DNA of 64,000 nucleotides from Verrucomicrobiota bacterium (GTDB lineage Bacteria; Verrucomicrobiota; Verrucomicrobiia; Chthoniobacterales; Xiphinematobacteraceae): NCBI GenBank assembly GCA_023269545.1, contig JAHFTB010000004.1, positions 62,001 to 126,000 of the forward strand, read 5' to 3'. Shown piece by piece: positions 8,971 to 17,402 of this stretch (position 1 is its first letter; each line of letters starts with the position of its first letter). The notes under the pieces were generated by a model. It saw only the letters and a program-made list of their open reading frames with translations, ran no database searches and was not told where the DNA came from. The position numbers and the translations under genes were made by a program.

Positions 8971-9015
8971 AACAAGGAGCGCGGGTGAGATTCCACCCAC
9001 GCCCCTTGTTTTTTT
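8971..9015 (+). terminator. Rho-independent terminator
   Basis: AACAAGGAGCGCGGGTG (8971-8987) pairs with CACCCACGCCCCTTGTT (8994-9010) at 15 of 17 positions across a 6-nt loop. The run of T continues to 9015. It terminates plus-strand transcription from the cupin gene or a small RNA. Read on the minus strand the hairpin also follows rplQ but has a poor U-tract. Confidence 0.85.
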
Positions 9016-9058
9016 AAAAGCACCTCTCACAGGACCCCTCTTTGGGGTTCTGAAGAAG

Positions 9059-9493
9059 TTATTGAGTGGCTTCAGAAGAAGTTTTTGCCTTCTCCTTTTC
9101 AGATACTTCCTTACTGGAAGTGTCATCGGCTGTTACAGCCGCATCCACCCATTCAATATAAGCCATAGGAGCGGAGTCAGTGGCCCGCATTCCTAACTTA
9201 ATGATTCGGGTATATCCTCCCTTACGATTTGCCGCTCGGGGAGCTACTTCCTCAAAAAGTTTCTTTACGGCATCTTTCTGGCCTAGATAGCTGACTGCCA
9301 GTCTGCGAGCGGCAAGGTTTCCTCTTTTTCCAAGAGTCAACATTTTTTCCGCAAGAGGCCGCACGGCTTTTGCCTTGGCAAGAGTCGTTTTGATTCGTAG
9401 ATGTTGAATAAGACTACAAACCTGATTGGCTAATAGAGAATCGCGATGGGCGGTAGTTCGGCCCAATTTTATGGTTTTTTTCCTGTGTCGCAT
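9059..9493 (-). CDS. rplQ: 50S ribosomal protein L17
   Basis: A 144-residue L17 with the family N-terminus MRHRKKTIKLGRTTAHRDSL and the conserved KAKAVRPLAEKMLTLGK and GGYTRIIKLG segments. The C-terminal ~25 residues (acidic and Ser-rich) extend beyond the usual ~120-residue core. It lies 18 bp downstream of rpoA, the usual end of the alpha operon. Confidence 0.97.
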   Translation of the reverse strand: MRHRKKTIKLGRTTAHRDSLLANQVCSLIQHLRIKTTLAKAKAVRPLAEKMLTLGKRGNLAARRLAVSYLGQKDAVKKLFEEVAPRAANRKGGYTRIIKLGMRATDSAPMAYIEWVDAAVTADDTSSKEVSEKEKAKTSSEATQ

Positions 9494-9511
9494 ATGGGTC
9501 TCCGAATTAGA

Positions 9512-10516
9512 TTAGAGTAACTCTCCTGGAATCTCAATAAGTCCGGAGTCAAACTTCGTCCCCAAGCTCAAACCGAGTTGAGAAAGTTTATCCTTAATTT
9601 CGTTGAGGGATTTCTTGCCAAAGTTACGGTATTTCAGCATTTCAGCTTCTGATTTCATGGCAAGTTGACCAACGGTCGTGATGTTCGCATTGTTGAGGCA
9701 ATTCGCGGCACGCACCGAAAGTTCGATTTCATTAACGCTCATGCCCAGTAACTTTTTCATGCGCGTATTTTCCTGGCTGACTTCCTGCGGAGTCTCATCG
9801 AACTCGATTTGATTATCATCGTAGTTCACAAAAACATCCAGGTGGTGACGCAAGATCGCTGAAGCATGAAGCAGAGCTTCATGCGGATTTAAACGCCCAT
9901 CAGTCCAGATTTCCAGGATCAACTTATCGTAGTCCGTACGTTGTCCTACACGTGTATTTTCGACAGCGTACTTGACCCGCACTACGGGAGAAAAAATGGA
10001 GTCAATGGCAATGACTCCAATTGGCTGATCCGGATGCTTATTTTCATCTCCGGTCGCAAAACCACGTCCCACACTGACTTCCAGCTCCGCCTCGAATTTT
10101 TGCTTCTTATCAAGGGTGCAGATATGTTGTTCGGGATTGAGGACTTCGCACTGTGGATTGGTCTGAATGTCAGCGGCAGTGACGGGTCCTTCTTTGTTGA
10201 CGGAAATGGTCAACATGCGCGTTTCGTGATTATGCGCTTTAAATTTTACTTTCTTGAGATTGAGGATGATATCCACCACATCGTCCACGACGCCCGGAAG
10301 GCTGGTGAATTCATGGGGCGCTCCATCAATTTTAACAGACGTGATGGCAGCCCCTTCCAAGGAAGAAAGCAGAACCCGACGCAAGGAGTTTCCAATCGTA
10401 TGACCATAGCCTCCTTCAAAAGGCTCGGCGCTAAACTTAGCATAGGTTTCTGTTGCGGTTTCCTCGTCTCGGACAAGGTTTTTGGGCATTTCGAAACGCC
10501 CCAGTTGAGTAGCCAT
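9512..10516 (-). CDS. rpoA: DNA-directed RNA polymerase subunit alpha
   Basis: A 334-residue alpha subunit. The N-terminal dimerisation domain shows GYGHTIGNSLRRVLLSS, the middle domain is intact, and the C-terminal domain has the helix-hairpin-helix part (SVRAANCLNNANITTVGQLA and RNFGKKSLNEIKDKL) that contacts UP elements and activators. It pairs with rplQ. The usual upstream genes rpsM, rpsK and rpsD are absent: the next gene upstream on this strand is acnA, 187 bp away. A stem-loop occupies that leader. Confidence 0.97.
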   Translation of the reverse strand: MATQLGRFEMPKNLVRDEETATETYAKFSAEPFEGGYGHTIGNSLRRVLLSSLEGAAITSVKIDGAPHEFTSLPGVVDDVVDIILNLKKVKFKAHNHETRMLTISVNKEGPVTAADIQTNPQCEVLNPEQHICTLDKKQKFEAELEVSVGRGFATGDENKHPDQPIGVIAIDSIFSPVVRVKYAVENTRVGQRTDYDKLILEIWTDGRLNPHEALLHASAILRHHLDVFVNYDDNQIEFDETPQEVSQENTRMKKLLGMSVNEIELSVRAANCLNNANITTVGQLAMKSEAEMLKYRNFGKKSLNEIKDKLSQLGLSLGTKFDSGLIEIPGELL

Positions 10517-10542
10517 AAATAAGAATTTAGTTTTCCGGGTTT

Positions 10543-10585
10543 CCCCCGACGCGAACGGCAGTGTATTGAAAACACTCGCCCGGGG
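10543..10585 (-). promoter_or_regulatory. Stem-loop in the rpoA leader
   Basis: Outer arms CCCCCG (10543-10548) and CGGGG (10581-10585), with inner arms AGTGT (10560-10564) and ACACT (10572-10576), enclose a short loop. It starts 27 bp upstream of the rpoA start. It could end acnA transcription or act in the rpoA 5' leader. It has no U-tract on the minus strand, which argues against a simple terminator. Confidence 0.4.
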
Positions 10586-10703
10586 ACCAACGGAATTGTA
10601 ATGTAAATCGCGCGAAGCAGGACATATTTCCCTAACTTAAATCCTATGTAAAGAAAAATCAGTATGTCCTTATGGATAAACTGCTTCGGTTCCAGGATTT
10701 GAT

Positions 10704-13526
10704 TTACTGTGAAAGAAGTTGACGCAATACAAATGGCAGAATGCCCCCATATCGATAATAATCCACTTCAATGGGCGTATCGATTCGAACTCTCACCCGT
10801 ACATTTTCTTCAGAACCATCTTTGCGTTCTATGCGGAGAGTCAAGTCTTGGCGTGGTTGAATTTTATCATCAAGCCCAATAACGCTAAACTTTTCCGTAC
10901 CATCGAGTTTCAGAGTTTGAGCATTCACTCCTTCCGGAAACTGCAGAGGAAGCACACCCATCCCTACTAGGTTAGAACGGTGAATGCGTTCGTAACTGAC
11001 CGCTATGACAGCACGTACTCCTAAAAGCAGAGTTCCCTTGGCAGCCCAATCTCGACTGCTTCCCGTCCCATATTCCTGTCCCGCAATGACTACAAGAGGC
11101 GTGCCTTCTTGCTTATAAGCCATAGCAACATCGTAGATGGAATTTTGTTTGCCCTCCGGATATTTGACACTTACTCCTCCTTCCGAACCCGGAAGCATGA
11201 GATTCTTTATACGTACATTGGCAAATGTGCCTCGTGTCATCACACGGTCATTGCCACGCCGACTACCGTAACTGTTGAAATCCTCAGGCTGAGTTCCCTT
11301 TTCCACCAAATATTTACCTGCCGGCGAAGAAGCTTTGATAGCTCCCGCAGGAGAAATGTGGTCTGTGGTGACCGAGTCACCAAAAATTCCGAGCGGACGA
11401 GCATCGTGAATTTCCAAAATCGTTCCTGGCTCCATAGAGAAATTTTCAAAAAACGGAGGCTCTTGAATATAGGTGCTTTGAAGATCCCATTGATAAACTT
11501 CCCCCACGGAGCTTTCAATTTCGTTCCATTTCGGATTTTGAGAAGCAAAGTCAGTATAGAGACGACGAAATACTTCTGGCTTTAATGTAGCAGCCATTTC
11601 CTTTTTGATTTCATCCATTGTAGGCCAGATCTCTTTGAGATAAACGTCTGCTCCCTGCTTATCCTTACCGATCGGTTCCTGAAGCAGATCAATATCCACG
11701 CGACCAGCCAGGGCAAAAGCCACTACCAGCGGCGGCGACATCAAAAAGTTAGCTCGAATGCTTTGGTGAATCCGTGCTTCGAAATTACGGTTTCCGGACA
11801 AAACGGATGCGGTGACCAGGTCTTTATCGGTAATAGTCGCCTCGAACTCAGGATTCAAAGGACCTGAATTGCCAATACAAGTAGTACATCCGTAACCCAC
11901 GATGTTAAATCCGAGTTGATCCAAATAGGTCTGTAAACCTGCCTGCCTCAGATAGTCTTCGACTACCCGTGATCCCGGAGCCAGAGACGTTTTGACCGAG
12001 GCATCCACTTGCATTCCGCGGAGAATGGCTTTCTTAGCAAGAAGACCGGCGCCTATCATCACACTGGGATTGCTGGTATTCGTACAGCTTGTGATAGCTG
12101 CAATGAGAATGCTCCCATTTCTCAAGTGATTATGAGTTTCTGCGGGAAATGCCGAAGAGGGAAGATGGTCTGCGGGCTCAGGCGTGGGATGGTCATCCAC
12201 CATTTCCAGATCATTCTTAGGATCATTTTTAGATTTTCGAATGCTCGGCGGATTTACATGGGAAAGATCCGTAGGGTTTTTTCCATACCCCCCATTTGCA
12301 ATAGGTTGTAACAATAAATTCCGGAAAGTTTCCTTTAATTGGGAAAGAAGGATGTGATCTTGCGGGCGCTTGGGACCAGCTACACTCGGGTGGACAGTGC
12401 CAAGATCCAGGTGAAGATCCACAGTATAATCCAATTCTCCCTCATCCGGCATTCCGAACATCCCTTGTGCCTTGAAATAATTTTCAAAGCTCGCTATCTG
12501 AGTATCGGTGCGCCCTGTCGCCTTCAGATATGCCACCGATTCAGCATCCACTGGAAAAAAGCCCATGGTCGCCCCATATTCGGGAGCCATATTTGCTATG
12601 GTGGCGCGATCCGGCAAAGGAAGAGAAGCCGCCCCCTTTCCATAAAACTCGACGAATTTGCCAACCACCTTCGCCGCACGTAGCATTTGAGTGATATGTA
12701 AGGCAAGGTCAGTAGCCGTCACTCCTTCCCTCAAACATCCGGTTAGGTGAACACCAACCACCTCCGGCATTAAAAAATATACGGGTTGTCCGAGCATCCC
12801 AGCTTCCGCCTCAATGCCCCCTACCCCCCATCCTACGACGCCCAAACCATTGATCATGGTGGTATGAGAATCAGTACCGACCAAAGTATCCGGGTAAAAA
12901 ATCTCGCCTTCCGCTGTGGAGAGAATCAACACCCCTTGAGCCAGATATTCCAGATTCACCTGGTGAACGATGCCAATGCCAGGAGGTATCACCCCAAAGG
13001 TTTTGAAAGCCTGTTGTCCCCACTTCAGAGCCTGATAGCGCTCATGATTGCGCTGAAATTCCATGTCTAAATTGAGCTGCATTGCCTGAGGAGTTCCATA
13101 AAAGTCCACTTGAACCGAGTGATCTACGACAAGATCCACTGGCACCAAGGGCTCAATCAATTTGGGATCTCGATGAACACGTTGTACGGCACTGCGCATT
13201 GCAGCGAGATCGACCAACAAAGGAATACCCGTAAAATCTTGCAGCACAATGCGTGCTACTATGAAAGGAATTTCGGCAGGTGCCGGAGACTTCGCATTCC
13301 AATTTGCTAAAATACGCACATCCTCCTCGGAAACCTTCCGACCATCACAGTTACGAAGTAAGGACTCTAATACGATACGAATGCTGATAGGCAATCGTGA
13401 AATTTTTCCGATCCCCTGCTTTTCCAAAGCAGGCAATGAATAAAAGAGGCCTTCTCGCCCATGGCCGGCGTCGAATTTTTCCAAAGTTTGAAATGGATCT
13501 GTCATACCTTGAAACAACGACTTCAT
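10704..13526 (-). CDS. acnA: Aconitate hydratase (AcnA type)
   Basis: A 940-residue TCA-cycle enzyme that interconverts citrate and isocitrate through cis-aconitate. The three [4Fe-4S] cysteines are present in SCTNTSNPS and [13 protein letters not shown]. The substrate-binding [10 protein letters not shown] segment of the swivel domain is also present. It belongs to the AcnA/IRP1 branch by length. An acidic, low-complexity insert of roughly 50 residues sits just before SCTNTSNPS ([20 protein letters not shown] in part). Start ATG at 13526. Confidence 0.96.
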   Translation of the reverse strand: MKSLFQGMTDPFQTLEKFDAGHGREGLFYSLPALEKQGIGKISRLPISIRIVLESLLRNCDGRKVSEEDVRILANWNAKSPAPAEIPFIVARIVLQDFTGIPLLVDLAAMRSAVQRVHRDPKLIEPLVPVDLVVDHSVQVDFYGTPQAMQLNLDMEFQRNHERYQALKWGQQAFKTFGVIPPGIGIVHQVNLEYLAQGVLILSTAEGEIFYPDTLVGTDSHTTMINGLGVVGWGVGGIEAEAGMLGQPVYFLMPEVVGVHLTGCLREGVTATDLALHITQMLRAAKVVGKFVEFYGKGAASLPLPDRATIANMAPEYGATMGFFPVDAESVAYLKATGRTDTQIASFENYFKAQGMFGMPDEGELDYTVDLHLDLGTVHPSVAGPKRPQDHILLSQLKETFRNLLLQPIANGGYGKNPTDLSHVNPPSIRKSKNDPKNDLEMVDDHPTPEPADHLPSSAFPAETHNHLRNGSILIAAITSCTNTSNPSVMIGAGLLAKKAILRGMQVDASVKTSLAPGSRVVEDYLRQAGLQTYLDQLGFNIVGYGCTTCIGNSGPLNPEFEATITDKDLVTASVLSGNRNFEARIHQSIRANFLMSPPLVVAFALAGRVDIDLLQEPIGKDKQGADVYLKEIWPTMDEIKKEMAATLKPEVFRRLYTDFASQNPKWNEIESSVGEVYQWDLQSTYIQEPPFFENFSMEPGTILEIHDARPLGIFGDSVTTDHISPAGAIKASSPAGKYLVEKGTQPEDFNSYGSRRGNDRVMTRGTFANVRIKNLMLPGSEGGVSVKYPEGKQNSIYDVAMAYKQEGTPLVVIAGQEYGTGSSRDWAAKGTLLLGVRAVIAVSYERIHRSNLVGMGVLPLQFPEGVNAQTLKLDGTEKFSVIGLDDKIQPRQDLTLRIERKDGSEENVRVRVRIDTPIEVDYYRYGGILPFVLRQLLSQ

Positions 13527-13593
13527 CCATCCATGGGCAAGCGAATTCGGTAGCTCTTATGGATAGAAACTACTTTCGGACTGTGATGAACTG

Positions 13594-14088
13594 CTACTGT
13601 AGCTCAGCTAACTTTGCGTGGATCTTCTCAAAATCAGGGAGTTGTTTAGGATTGTCACTCGATTCCATGTATCGAATGATGCCCTGACGATCGATGAGAA
13701 ATGCAGAGCGTTTCGCTGCTCCACTGATGCCGAGTCCTATTTCCGGAAGAAAATTATCGTAAGCGATCCCATATGCTCGTGCTACCGCATGATCATAATC
13801 GCTCAATAGAGGAATCCCGATCCGGTTCTTTTGAGCCCATGCTTCTTGAGCAAAAGGACTATCGCCACTGATCCCATAAACCTTAGCATTTAAAGAAGAA
13901 TAAGCCGCAAGCCCCTGTGTCACATCACAGAATTCCTGAGTACAAACATCGGTAAAGGCCAAAGGGAAAAATAGCAATACTACATGAGATTGACCACGGT
14001 GTTGAGAAAGAGAAATACGCTGCAATCCTTCCGTGCTCTTGTTGCTTAATGTAAAATCGGGTGCCGGCTTATCAATGGAAAGTGCCAT
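13594..14088 (-). CDS. Peroxiredoxin (AhpC/TSA, Bcp/AhpE-like)
   Basis: A 164-residue thioredoxin-fold peroxidase that reduces hydrogen peroxide or organic peroxides. The active site FPLAFTDVCTQEFC gives the peroxidatic Cys in a PxxxTxxC context, with a second Cys five residues later as in atypical Bcp-type enzymes. The pattern GISGDSPFAQEAWAQ and the FLIDRQGIIRY strand support the family. It lies upstream of acnA on the same strand (67 bp). Bcp versus AhpE subclass is not settled. Confidence 0.85.
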   Translation of the reverse strand: MALSIDKPAPDFTLSNKSTEGLQRISLSQHRGQSHVVLLFFPLAFTDVCTQEFCDVTQGLAAYSSLNAKVYGISGDSPFAQEAWAQKNRIGIPLLSDYDHAVARAYGIAYDNFLPEIGLGISGAAKRSAFLIDRQGIIRYMESSDNPKQLPDFEKIHAKLAELQ

Positions 14089-14263
14089 AAGCTGGGCGTC
14101 ATACCTTCCTTCCTATCTCACTGTCAAGGCACAAATCTCTGCGATTCAAAGAATTTTGGCGGACCCAATATCTATTTTATGCGTAAATAGTATATAGTGG
14201 AGTCATGGGCATGGCTTCACGTGAAGCGACAACAATTCTCTCACAAAAGTTCAATGGCACTGA

Positions 14264-14347
14264 GTGATGTGACGCAAAAAAGGGAAACCTTGTAGGCTAA
14301 AATGGTTTTTTGCTCCCAGAGCTCCTCAAAGTGCTGCGTCACGACAG
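14264..14347 (+). mobile_element. MITE-like inverted-repeat element, copy 2 (84 bp)
   Basis: Left end GTGATGTGACGCA and right end TGCGTCACGACAG form the 13-bp inverted repeat. The presumed target duplication is weak (GCACTGA versus TTACTTA, 4 of 7), suggesting an older copy. It is the only recognisable content of the 14089-14458 gap. It lies downstream of ridA, with its U-tract face towards that gene. Confidence 0.85.
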
Positions 14348-14458
14348 TTACTTATTATGAGTAAAAATAACCTCCGACTCTTCAATCAGAGAGAAAGACC
14401 TTCATCCATGCACAGTTCTGTAAGATGACCACATCCCGGAGAAGACCTGCTGGTCTCA

Positions 14459-14848
14459 CTAATCCAGGACCACGATAGCATCAATTTCGACATCCATATT
14501 CAACAGCGTCGCTCCAATTGTTGTGCGAGCGGGTTTATGAGGACCAAAAAATTGAGCATAAACAGCGTTCATAGCCTGAAAAGTTTCGAGAGTGAGAGGT
14601 TGCAAGTAGACCCGGCAACTCACAATATTTTCAAGACCCACACCTGCTGCTTCCACGATATGTTTGACAGATTGGAGTACCAACTCGGTCTGCTTTGCGA
14701 TATCACCCCGCACGAGTCCCCCGGTCGCGGGGTCATAGGGGCCTTGCCCCGACACATAGAGAAATTTCCCTTCTGCAATTACCCCTAAGGAGTAGGGACC
14801 CGCGGCTGGCGCTCCATTTGGTACTTCAGTCAATCTTTGTACACTCAC
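14459..14848 (-). CDS. ridA: RidA/YjgF/YER057c family enamine/imine deaminase
   Basis: Members hydrolyse reactive 2-aminoacrylate-type intermediates released by PLP enzymes. The motifs GAPAAGPYSLGV, YVSGQGPYDPATG, SCRVYLQ and the C-terminal PARTTIGATLLN (with the conserved Arg) and VEIDAIVVLD are all present. I place the start at GTG 14848, giving 129 residues, the normal family length. A longer in-frame start at 15004 would run through the tRNA-Gln gene and is unlikely. No clear Shine-Dalgarno precedes the GTG, so the exact start is uncertain. Confidence 0.88.
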   Translation of the reverse strand: MSVQRLTEVPNGAPAAGPYSLGVIAEGKFLYVSGQGPYDPATGGLVRGDIAKQTELVLQSVKHIVEAAGVGLENIVSCRVYLQPLTLETFQAMNAVYAQFFGPHKPARTTIGATLLNMDVEIDAIVVLD

Positions 14849-14955
14849 AGTACGCAAAACTACTTTGCTTGGATTGATTTTACTACAGAGAAACAATACG
14901 CGCCGTAAAAAAGTTTGCACAGAAGCAGATCTCAAGGCAATTTTCTCCCTGCGAT

Positions 14956-15029
14956 TGCCTCGTGGTGTAACGGTAGCACAGCAGATTCTGGATCTGTTTG
15001 TCATGGTTCGAATCCATGCGAGGCAGCCA
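14956..15029 (+). tRNA. tRNA-Gln (anticodon CTG)
   Basis: A 74-nt cloverleaf. The acceptor stem TGCCTCG pairs with CGAGGCA, with discriminator G and an encoded CCA at 15027-15029. The anticodon stem GCAGA/TCTGT encloses TTCTGGA, giving anticodon CTG. The T-loop is GTTCGAATC. The gene is close in sequence to the second tRNA-Gln at 37.9 kb. It borders the decayed phage/toxin island, but I see no repeat of its 3' end that would mark an attachment site. Confidence 0.95.
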
Positions 15030-15366
15030 CTCTTGAAATTGGTTCTAAAGTGGCTTAAATACTAGCTATGAGCGTTATATGGCTTTCTTCTCGGTTGCTT
15101 TTCATTCCGTTTGATTTACGTTGTTTTGACGATCCAATGGGCCACAACGGGCCACACCTATGCCAGTAAAAAATACGCCATAGCAAGGGCTTCTGGAGCG
15201 TCTGCGTTGGTCCGCATTCAAACACGGCCCGCTGATCCCCAGCAGATCCTTTCCAGATCCATAGTTCCGCTACCAGAGCTCTCCATAACGCTGCCGAGCT
15301 GTACGATTTACCGCTCACTGAAGTGATAGTATCTGCAAGATAGGTCTCCCCAAATCTGTAAGTACC
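15030..15366. other. Intergenic island segment with no recognisable gene
   Basis: This stretch lies between tRNA-Gln and the antitoxin gene. Short open frames exist on both strands but none shows family motifs or a good start. Its position directly 3' of a tRNA is where an integrase gene would be expected, yet I cannot recognise integrase motifs in any frame. I see nothing firm in it. Confidence 0.4.
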
Positions 15367-15711
15367 TCACCCCCGAGCACTCTGTTTTGGTGCCGCCTGT
15401 CCTTGAAGAAATACCAATTGCAGGTCACCCTTGGCAATCATGTGTAGCGCGCTAGCTACCAATGTCTGATACGGCATTCCTACCTTCGCTGCCTGACTTT
15501 TCAGCCCTTCGAGGGTATCTTGATCCAGACGAACATTGATTCGAGTATCTTTTGAGGGCCTATACACCATGCGCATGTTTTTTGCCTCCTCTGGCGAGGG
15601 AATACCAAGCGCTCCCTCTTCATCTCGTGTGAGAATCCTTGCTCCCTCAAATTCAGCCGCATCTCCTAGATCGGCTGTATATTTAACTTTGGACTTCGTT
15701 CTGGTTTTCAT
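15367..15711 (-). CDS. BrnA-type antitoxin with ribbon-helix-helix fold
   Basis: A 114-residue protein if started at ATG 15711 (MKTRTKSKVKYTADLG). The C-terminal half has the ribbon-helix-helix pattern RINVRLDQDTLEGLKSQAA followed by GMPYQTLVASALHM. BrnA proteins bind and neutralise the BrnT ribonuclease and repress their own operon. The gene starts 29 bp inside the end of the BrnT-like frame, as expected for brnT-brnA. A longer in-frame start at 15744 is possible. The partner toxin is broken, so this may be a free antitoxin or DNA-binding remnant. Confidence 0.7.
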   Translation of the reverse strand: MKTRTKSKVKYTADLGDAAEFEGARILTRDEEGALGIPSPEEAKNMRMVYRPSKDTRINVRLDQDTLEGLKSQAAKVGMPYQTLVASALHMIAKGDLQLVFLQGQAAPKQSARG

Positions 15712-15964
15712 AAATTTTCCTCTCCTTGCGCCAATAGCCGGCATTGATTACCCTCACCATTCCGGCACGCAACGTAAATGTGATCGTCAAAATTCCCTTC
15801 CCATCAAATCCAATACATTGAAATCGCGGCTCTTTTGATGAGCGTCCTCTATTTGGACGGAGGATTCGTTGAGGGTCGCGAAATGCCTCCGCCATAGTCG
15901 AAAAATCTACTCCATGCTTGGCAAGATTTTAGGCTTCTTTAGCTGGATCACTCTCAAATCCCAT
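15683..15964 (-). pseudogene. BrnT-like ribonuclease toxin, inactivated by a nonsense codon
   Basis: Reading from ATG 15964 gives MGFESDPAKEA, then TAA at 15929-15931 (codon 12), then NLAKHGVDFSTMAEAFRDPQ and onward in the same frame to the stop at 15683. The family pattern (DPAKaaxNLxKHGVxF, a DP motif, then an IRVISAR..ER..Y-like end, here MVRVINAGYWRKERKIYE) is met on both sides of the stop. Without the TAA it would be 93 residues, normal for BrnT. The usual Trp before DP is Ser here. Restart at the internal ATG 15895 would give a 70-residue N-truncated product that is unlikely to be active. Confidence 0.75.
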
Positions 15965-16017
15965 GAATACAATGTACATCCATTGTATTTAATAATCAAC
16001 TGAATTTACCTCAACTA

Positions 16018-16512
16018 CTACTCCCTAAACGCCCGATTCTCCTTCTTCGCCTTTTTAGCTTTTCCCACCTTCTCGCCTTTGCTGGAGCTGGTTTCATCCT
16101 GAATCGTAGTGGCAAATCCAGAGGTACTGAGGCTGTACTGCACGGATTTGATGAGCCACTTGCCGTTCATTCGATCTTTAAATCCAGTGAGCGTGATGAT
16201 CCCCTCTGCAATGATGTCCGGACGGCCTGGTAAGGTCAGATTGATGGTTTCCGAGAGCCGCGAATTTTGTTTAAGGATAGAGACGGCACCTCGCTAAGCA
16301 GATTCTGCATCCGGATAAAGGGTGGGATATTCATATTCCGGCCCATCCTCGTCGTCACTATCGAATGCTTCATATTGATCCGTCTCACCAGTCTCAATGT
16401 TGTGAGATTGGGTTTTCACTTTGCTATAATTCGCTCGTTGTGACCATTCGACCAAAAAATTTCCTGCGTGTGGAAATGCTATTGATGACCCACTGCCCCA
16501 AATAGTTTCCAA
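16018..16512 (-). pseudogene. Remnant of P2-like phage tail/late-control protein gpD
   Basis: The frame reads RANYSKVKTQSHNIETGET, then EYEYPTLYPDAESA, a TAG at 16294-16296, and continues in the same frame as RGAVSILKQNSRLSETINL, TLPGRPDIIAEG, ITLTGF, WLIKSVQYSLSTSGFATT to the stop at 16018. This matches the C-terminal third of the gpD tail-hub family (Y..E..A.RAA, then LPG.P...A, GF, W.I..V.H..S.SG..T). The N-terminal two thirds are missing. One in-frame stop interrupts what remains, and the lysine-rich tail is unusual. It is broken by both truncation and nonsense mutation. Confidence 0.7.
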
Positions 16513-16633
16513 GGCCGGAAATGAGCGGCAAAGGAATGCTGAGGCCAGCTTGTAAGCGCATTTGAGCTACTTGACCGGTGGTACCACCACGAAATGTAGG
16601 AAGAATCATTCCTTGAAGGGTAATTTTGGTCAC
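16424..16633 (-). pseudogene. Remnant of P2-like phage tail protein gpU
   Basis: The frame KITLQGMILPTFRGG, then QMRLQAGLSIPLPLISG and GNYLGQWVINSI resembles the central part of gpU tail-terminator proteins (ITLxGxxxPExxGG, LRxxAxxGxPxxLxxGxG, GxWVIxxI). The N-terminal half is absent and the normal C-terminal strand is replaced by a short out-of-frame end. The downstream gpD remnant is in another frame and overlaps it, so a deletion seems to have joined gpU to gpD and removed gpX and the gpD N-terminus. Order U-X-D on one strand is that of P2-like phages. Confidence 0.6.
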
Positions 16634-16778
16634 TTTGCTCTCCCATCGACTGGTTTAGCAGGGGCATTGTAGCTCTCACACCCGAGCATGCTGTTTGGGT
16701 GCGGTAGTTACGTTAGCCTGACTTACCTCCGCCATAAATTTTCTCGAATCTGTGTGATTATCTTAGGAAAGTAAGCAT

Positions 16779-17402
16779 GTGATTTCTCGGGAAAAATTTC
16801 TAGCCTTTCTCATTTCGTACCTGCTGCGGGTATTGTTTACCACGATCCGCTTACGTGTAAATGATCAGGCAGGATTTACCGTTTCACCTCCAGCGTCGCC
16901 AGTAATCATCGCTTTTTGGCACAATCGCATTTGCGCCATTACCCTCACTTTTTTACGCAAGTACCCTCCGTCGCGAAGCGGTGTCGTAGTACTCACTAGT
17001 CCCAGCCGAGATGGCGGGCTCCTAGCTCAGATTATGGCGGCCTTCCGCATGGATTCGGTTCGGGGTTCCAGCTCCCGAAGAGGGAGTCAGGCACTGTTCG
17101 AACTGACAGAAAAACTACGTCAAGGATTCGATATTGCCATTACTCCCGACGGTCCGCGAGGCCCCAAATACCATCTGCATCCTGGCTTGATCTTCCTTGC
17201 TCGCTCAACCAGTACTCGGATCCTTCCTGTTCATGCTCACTTCTCTCATGCGATTACACTCAAAAGCTGGGACGGATTTCGAATCCCTCTTCCTTTTTCG
17301 CGAATGGACGTCATCATTGGGCCTTATGAAACTATCGCCGAAGGAGAAGAAACCTTTGAACAGACTCGCATTGAATCTATTTTGAAAAATGAAGCTGATT
17401 GA
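16779..17402 (+). CDS. Lysophospholipid acyltransferase-like protein (DUF374)
   Basis: A 207-residue protein with an N-terminal hydrophobic segment (about 8-24). Family motifs are [21 protein letters not shown], a [12 protein letters not shown] stretch and [12 protein letters not shown]374 proteins are related to LPLAT acyltransferases and are often linked to lipid A or envelope lipid synthesis; the exact substrate is unknown. The GTG start at 16779 follows AGGAAAG with good spacing, since the nearby ATG at 16777 is immediately stopped. It overlaps folD by 14 bp. Confidence 0.82.
   Translation: MISREKFLAFLISYLLRVLFTTIRLRVNDQAGFTVSPPASPVIIAFWHNRICAITLTFLRKYPPSRSGVVVLTSPSRDGGLLAQIMAAFRMDSVRGSSSRRGSQALFELTEKLRQGFDIAITPDGPRGPKYHLHPGLIFLARSTSTRILPVHAHFSHAITLKSWDGFRIPLPFSRMDVIIGPYETIAEGEETFEQTRIESILKNEAD

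Noticed and set aside
14459-15004. Longer 181-residue RidA reading frame
   Set aside because: Its N-terminus would be translated from the tRNA-Gln gene and a spacer; the family length fits the GTG at 14848.
16917-16940. Possible sigma-54 promoter (TGGCAC...TTGC)
   Set aside because: It lies inside a coding region and the GG-GC spacing is 13 rather than 10.
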